Source of the DNA: Hydractinia symbiolongicarpus
Taxonomy: Eukaryota; Cnidaria; Hydrozoa; Anthoathecata; Hydractiniidae
NCBI RefSeq assembly: GCF_029227915.1
Contig: NC_079887.1
Location: 9,548,001 to 9,612,000 of the forward strand
Reading direction: 5' to 3'
DNA: 64,000 nucleotides
Shown here: positions 58,350-64,000 of the stretch, one piece after another
How positions within the stretch are numbered: the first letter of the stretch is position 1
Layout: each line of letters starts with the position of its first letter
Made by a program: the position numbers and the translations under genes
The notes under the pieces: model-generated
What the model was told of the DNA's origin: nothing
The model's database searches: none
Seen by the model: only the letters and a program-made list of their open reading frames with translations

Positions 58350-58505
58350 TTATAAGCGTATACTATCGATCGTATTGCAATTGTAGTTTATCAATAAAAC
58401 ACGTATTACTATCGTATTCTATCGATAAAAACACGTATTGAAATTGTATTTTATCAAAAAACACGTAATGTAGTCGTATTTCATCGATAAAAACACGTAT
58501 TACAA
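58350..58505 (+). repeat. About 35-bp tandem repeat, four copies
   Basis: Four imperfect copies of a unit like TATCGATAAAAACACGTATT followed by a TCGTATT/TTGTATT word. Confidence 0.75.
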
Positions 58506-59409
58506 TCTTAACTGATTCCATGTATGGAATTTTTTCAAGGTCTATTTTTCGAAAATAAGGTCATCCAAAAACAACGTAGCGCTACACTTTAGTGTCAACT
58601 TATCCTCTCACGCCTGGCTGCAAATCCCGTCCCTTACCAACCTCGACACCAGGGGTCTTTGTTTATCCTAAGACCATCCTGACATGCTGTTGTGTTTCAT
58701 GCCTGTAGAAACAGTAGCGAAGAGTTTTTATGCAACACATGGCGAAGATGGAGAGAACTCTGAGAAATGGAGAACACGGTAAATTTCGAAAATTAAATTG
58801 ACATAACATAGGACACACCCATCCATCTCTGGAGTGCTAAGAATTTTGAACAAGAAGCCAACGTGGTATGAAAATCACGCCTTTAGTTGCGCTTTTAAAA
58901 ACGATTTTGTAAGGGAATTTTATGCAGAAAAATCACTTATATTCTGACCTGTGGAAAAAAATTGTACAGTGTGGAAATAAAAAGTATTCACCCATCTAAT
59001 ATAGTGTTTTATTTTACGCGGCACACATTTTCAACATTTTTGTTTATTATGCCAATTTTTTTATTGAAAATGAAGCTTTTTTTAATTTTTTGACTAGTTT
59101 TAGCCTAAAACGGTATCAAGTTGATGAAAAATTAAGAAAAACGGCGCTCCTAAAATAAGAAACATTTCAAAATTTAAGCTTGTGAGAAGAAGCATAGAGA
59201 AAGGGAGGGTTTAAATAAATCACTCTCTATCGGGGGTGTCAATAAATTTTAGATTTTTTCTCATTTTTTCAAACAATTGTTAAAAGCAAGGGTGTTGTAC
59301 GTGTTATATTAAAACTATGTTGACTTTTTAAGGTACACAGGTTGCAAAAAAATGAACGTCCCGAATGCTTCAAATGCTTTATTCGTGTAAAAACGTGAAA
59401 GTGTCTTAA

Positions 59410-59886
59410 GGCGGGTTTCCGCTCAAACGAATGTGGTCGAATCGATCAACGTCGATTGCATTGATGTTACTTAAAATAGAACATTGCACAATCTTCGTCG
59501 ACCTGGTTTGGTTCAAATTTAAAAGAAGGATTGCTTTCTACTTTTTTCGTCATTCGATTAATATTTATCCAATGAGATTAATTTATACCCACGTAATGTA
59601 AACCAATCGGCCAAGAAGTGAACTTCACCGAGAAGCGGTGAAAACAAAACAAAGAGTTTGGAGGCAAATGGCTGAAAAATGTTAGAAGAATGGTACGAAA
59701 ATATTTTTGTTTATCGTATTTATGTGTCATGACATTCTAAGTACATGCTCAATCTCATTATTTCATATCAAATTTGTATTATTGCTTTGAAATAAATTTG
59801 AATGAATCGCCATCGATCGAGGAATGGTCGAATTTTAATAAAGTGATCGATCGATTCAACCACATTCGTTTGAGTGCAAACCCGCC
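59410..59886. mobile_element. MITE with GGCGGGTTT ends at TTAA
   Basis: The left end GGCGGGTTTCCGCTCAAACG and the right end (mirror of GGCGGGTTTGCACTCAAACG) are inverted, followed by AATGTGGT and GAATCGATC. TTAA flanks both sides (59406-59409, 59887-59890). This fits either a TTAA (piggyBac-like) or a TAA (Harbinger-like) target duplication. 477 bp, non-coding. Confidence 0.75.
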
Positions 59887-61119
59887 TTAAGTTGCCTCCA
59901 AGATATTACTAACGCGCTTGTTAAACTCCTTACGTCTCAAACCACTAACGAAGTCAAGGATTTTGACAACTGAACTGTGGTGAGAAAAGACTAATGACAA
60001 GGTGGCGAACAACTTGGCGTGTATTTTCTTGTTCAAAATCTCGTTTTTACAGGCAACGAAATATAATCGAAATAGTATGACAGATAATACCAACTATTTA
60101 GTTTTATAACACATCCTTCGCGTGACGTGTACATTTAAATGTTCTAGAAATCTAAACGCAACTCTATTCCTGCCCCCAAAAAACAATAGCCCCAGTGTTC
60201 TGTCGAATCACAGTCGCTTGGACTTTAGTCTTACACATATGTCCTTACAATTTTCAAACCCTTAAAATGTTCTTGAAATAGTAGTTAGTATTGACAAAGT
60301 CTTAAATGTTCTGAAAGTTTTAAAGCCAAAGTCTTGTGCCTATGGAGAACGTGTGAGACGGTTATATTCTTTTGAAACATAAATATTTTCATCTTTCTTT
60401 ATCTGACTATATGTGGCTACATAAAATATAAAACACGCTCTTAAGGTACATGAAATATATTCATGATGTGTGTAATATTTACGGTTGATTGAACCCAGTT
60501 TTGGTTCACGATCTTGACGACATTGCTACGCCTTTACTCATTTTTTCCCGCTACGCCTGCGGGAGACGATGGGTGAGATTATAATAAACAAACGGGAACC
60601 TGAATTGATCGCAAACTCATTTTTTTTTAAATGTTTGCTCCACGAATTTCTCTATTTTTTTTTATTTACATATTTGTTTACCAGCACGTGTCCCAAATGG
60701 GTAATCTGATCTAAACCAAACAACAGCTTGTGTTGTAGCATATTGTTATTGCCAGTGTCAATACAAGTGGCGAATCACGCAATGTTTACGTACAAATAAC
60801 GAACAATACGTATTGTCTGAAGAGAATCTTTGTTATGGCGGGAAACTTCTTGTTTCAGTATACTATGTAACAATGTTATCACGTGATGAAAACATACAGA
60901 ATAATTACAGCACCTTTCCATACAGCAAAAATTCAAACAAACACGACTACAGTGGGAAGAGTTTTTTGCATTTTATTTTTCTTGTAATATTGACATCTCA
61001 AGTTTTCCCACCTGATCAAAATTTATTTATATTTTACATATTGACAATGACAAAAAGGTTACTGTTTACGTTTTAGTCTAAGTGGTCTCCAGACCTCTAT
61101 GCCTTGGCCATTTGGAATA

Positions 61120-61930
61120 GTGCTGTTCTGCCCAATCTTGGAACGCGCCCCGTCTTAAGACTGGCCAGGCCAATCTTCCGACAGTGACAAATGGGTGGCC
61201 AGTCTTAAGACTGGACTGCCCAATCTATGGACGTACATGCCCAATCTTAGAACAATTGTGGAAGACAAACAGAACAATAAAATTTTTAGAATTTACCTCT
61301 TAATAGGAACTTTAAATTGAAACTTTTCTTGGAAAATCAAAAGCCAAAAATTTATATATACCATGTATTTTATGTATATAAAATTGAAACTATTCAACCA
61401 TTTTAGCATAGTCTATAAAGTTTTTCTTCTATAGACTATGATATTTAGCTAGCTGGCTACAGCTCGCTAGCTGTCTAAACATCTCATCCAATGAAATTAA
61501 CGTCTAGCTAACTAATAATATGGTTGAATACGACTTTTCTGATACTTCATAAATATAAACATTTTATTTTTAAAATTTAGCCACTATTACAAGCTGTATA
61601 TAAATGCTAAATGTATAACACATGCTCTACCAGCTACCTAGCTACGATTTTCACTCTACTGTGTCCAAAAACAGGCGGGGTCAATTCAACAGTACCCAAA
61701 ATAAGATGTTTTAATGTGCCTGAGAATGTTTGTTGGGAGTCGCAAAAAACACAGCTCGTGTGGTGCATCCCTTCCTTAAAATTTAAACAGCGCCAAAGAT
61801 GGGCCTAACATGGTCTTTTGCCCAATCTTGTGACGCCCTGCCCAGTCTTAAGACTGGCCGGCCAGTCTTAAGACTGGGCAATTTTATGTCCAAAGATTGG
61901 GCAGCGTCCTAAGATTGGGCAGAACAGTGC
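61120..61930. mobile_element. MITE with CTGTTCTGCCCAATCTT ends and internal palindromes
   Basis: CTGTTCTGCCCAATCTT near 61123 is mirrored near 61927. Inside each end lie several copies of GCCCAATCTT and of the palindromic CAGTCTTAAGACTGG, e.g. near 61151, 61201, 61850 and 61866. The 550-bp middle is AT-rich. No target duplication is evident. Confidence 0.7.
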
Positions 61931-61977
61931 TATGAAATTCGGAGAACTTCGAGCGACCAGGCCATGCATCTACAAAC

Positions 61978-62320
61978 ATGTTGCAGGATTCAATGTTTTC
62001 AGCTTTTTCTAATGATCATTTTATGAAAAAAAACACAATGGAAAACTATTCTCCGTTTAATTCATTCTCTTACAGCTCAGGACTAGAATTCGATGGATTT
62101 CGCACTACAGCAACAAGCAACAACTATGCTAGTGCTGGCACAGTTGCAGCAGTTGGAAATCATTTCATGCATGAACAAAGTTCGCCGCCACTGGCGGATG
62201 GTCGTAACTGTATATCTAATGGAGGTTTGACGAGGAATTACGATAAATTATATGGACATTTAAGACAAACAAACATGAACAGTTTATCGGCAGGCAATAA
62301 CGTTATCAACACTCGGCAAG
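61978..62320 (+). CDS. Possible first coding exon, unidentified gene
   Basis: ATG at 61978 opens 114 codons rich in Ser, Asn and Gly (FNSFSYSSGLEFDGF, NYASAGTVAAVGNHFMHEQ, LRQTNMNSLSAGNN), ending at a good donor CAAG/GTAATT in phase 1. The composition resembles the disordered N-terminus of a transcription factor, but no domain is present. No following exon could be identified before the window ends. It starts 50 bp after a MITE. Confidence 0.45.
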
Positions 62321-64000
62321 GTAATTGTCTTTCCTTAAATGTTATCAGAATGATTACCCCTTGCTTGAGATACAAGCAAATTTAATATCATTAGTTGTTA
62401 AGATATTAGTTCATTAGCTGGTAATAGCCAAATATATATTATGTTGTTCTATGAGGATATCAAAGAAAATTCTCGAGCTAGGTAGCTAACCGAATTATCT
62501 GTATCTGTAACTAAGCTAGCTATACAACGTTGTTTTAGTATGAACTTTCTCTGGCAGTTTGGGACACTAGCCAAATAGGCAGTTGTATCCATATTGGGCA
62601 GGCTAGGACTGTTTGAGTGCAAATGTGGTCCTATATATATACTGCAAAATGTGCCTTGTGTCATACCAAAATGTACACACAATTCTTTTCATACAGCTTA
62701 TTTTCAAAAACGAAAAATTGGAAATTTGTTCAATTTAAAATTTTTCCTTTAGCAAACATTTTAATTATAACAAAAAAGTTCGGTAACAAGAAACGAATTG
62801 CTCAGAGCAGTAAAAATGGAGTAGGTCAAAGTTTCCACACTAGAAAGTACAGGAAGCTCTATAATAGTGTCTGTGAGCAACCCAGCCAGTATGAATAATA
62901 TTTTGCAATTCTTATAGATGAGGAAACCCAGTTAACCTGTTTTTTTTTTAAGATTTTTGTTAGTTTTATGAAATTCTGTGTTTTTGTGATTTGTTGGCTG
63001 AAGTTGCATTTTCCAGTGAACCAGAGACTTAAATTTCATAATTTTGCTAAATAATGTAAAATTAAAACAAATGATGGGATATTTTGGTTTTATAATCTAT
63101 AAAAGGAAGAAATTTTGGTGGAAAAAAGATTTTGTGGAATTTCCAGATCTAACAAAAATCTGCCAAACTAAATTCGGTCGGGGTTTTTTCTCGACCTCCA
63201 CGGAATTAATTTTCTTGGGGAAATTGTGTAAAAACAGGTGAATTTTCACGTCTTCTGAAATGAGAATTTTAGTGAACCTGATTTTTGTTCTTGTATTGGC
63301 CACAAGTGTTTGTTTTTGTAAAAACAATTATTAAGTGGGCATGATTTTTTTAATAATCAACTACCAAATTAACCCCTCCCCCCAATTATGAAAAAAATTT
63401 TTTTGAAATGCAGCTAGAAAGTTGACAATTATTGACTTCACAAACATTCAGTACCATTAAAATTTTTAATAATGTGACTGTACAATGTTCTGTGAAAAAA
63501 ATTCTTTTGATTAACCTTATTTTTTTTAAGATTTAAAAGTTATTGTCAATCGTTGATGTGGTTAGAAAGATAAATTATGTTAGTTCTTTCAGTCATTTCT
63601 TTAAGTTATATGTGAGATTATTTTTAGCTTTTATTGAAAAAAAATAAAAGTTGCATGTTTATATTTTAAACATTTACAGAATTGTACAATGCAAATTCTC
63701 ATTAAATATCCTATTGTTTTTTTGTTGATAATGTTGTGTGAAATCATTTTTTGTTTATTTTGTTTACTTTTTCCAATTAATTTTCCTAAATATATATTTT
63801 TTATTATGCAAAATTGTTTATTTGATGCAACAGATTTTTATGTATGTGAATATGCTTTAGCCTCACATTCATAAAACTCACTTAATGTATGTTTATTTTG
63901 TGCATGATTAATCTCAGTGTGTAGAGAACTGATCACCAGCCTGGAATGCTGGGTGTTGATCTCTCACTCTGCAGGACATTGATTCACTTGACTTCCTTTG
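62321..64000. other. Intron or intergenic, right end
   Basis: AT-rich, with no exon that I could support. If 61978-62320 is a first exon this is its intron. A SINE head lies at the very end. Confidence 0.4.
63908..64000 (+). mobile_element. tRNA-derived SINE, cut by window end
   Basis: AATCTCAGTGTGTAGAG (A-box-like, 63911-63925) and GGGTGTTGATCTCT (B-box-like, 63951-63964) with tRNA-like spacing and an anticodon-arm-like CCAGCCTGGAATGCTGGG between them. The remainder lies outside the window. Confidence 0.5.

Larger units (their letters stand above)
57818..61977. other. Intergenic, 4.2 kb, rich in MITEs
   Basis: AATAAA at 58121-58126, about 300 bp after the ADA2 stop, is a candidate poly(A) signal. 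It holds a tandem repeat (58350-58505) and two inverted-ended elements (59410-59886, 61120-61930). No gene is recognised; the open frame at 60813-61076 has no motif. Confidence 0.5.

Overview
The window reads as AT-rich nuclear DNA from an invertebrate animal, most likely a cnidarian and possibly a hydrozoan. Genes are split by short GT-AG introns, the proteins are animal-type (epsilon-tubulin, an SLC25A44-type mitochondrial carrier, the ADA2 subunit of SAGA-type complexes, serine racemase), and intergenic DNA is crowded with MITEs, tRNA-derived SINEs, short Helitron-like elements, LTR and non-LTR retroelements and satellites. No species was assigned from a search; this is inference from gene content and repeat style.

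Layout. 1-262: decayed 3' end of a GH16 beta-1,3-glucan-binding protein gene. 2636-14554: two tandem minus-strand serine racemase genes. The first (2636-5507, five exons, 330 residues) is intact. The second (6765-14554) has the same five exons but a 1-base deletion inside the catalytic motif; it also carries three serines in a row in a substrate-side loop. 16555-20539: a Ty1/copia element with nearly identical LTRs and a target duplication, but lacking most of the integrase core and half of the reverse transcriptase. 21063-22322: a DNA-transposon derivative. 23849-24475: an intronless 2-oxoglutarate/Fe(II) dioxygenase of the prolyl-4-hydroxylase type. 25825-27402: a five-exon gene encoding a DDE integrase-like protein, perhaps domesticated, with one splice-phase problem. 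29321-31155: a foldback-like inverted repeat built of tandem repeats, next to a 60-bp satellite that shares its TATACGGAGT word.

31156-35033 is mostly non-coding, with two small hairpin MITEs and one possible exon. 35039-40974: a degenerate Ty3/gypsy element with very short (89 bp) LTRs, split at 36983-38589 by an internally deleted LINE in the opposite orientation. 41865-43434: SLC25A44-like carrier, two exons. 46448-47899: epsilon-tubulin in a single exon. 48430-57817: TADA2A/ADA2, 18 exons that keep frame from a ZZ finger to the SWIRM domain; its introns hold a LINE fragment, an inverted piece of the epsilon-tubulin gene, hairpins, a minisatellite and Helitron remnants. 57818-64000: MITEs, a tandem repeat, a possible first exon of an unidentified gene (61978-62320) and a SINE cut by the window end.

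The host genes are not an operon and show no shared pathway. The common thread is mobile DNA: the same LINE, Helitron and SINE types recur between and inside the genes, and several elements (copia, LINE) have lost their middle while keeping their ends.
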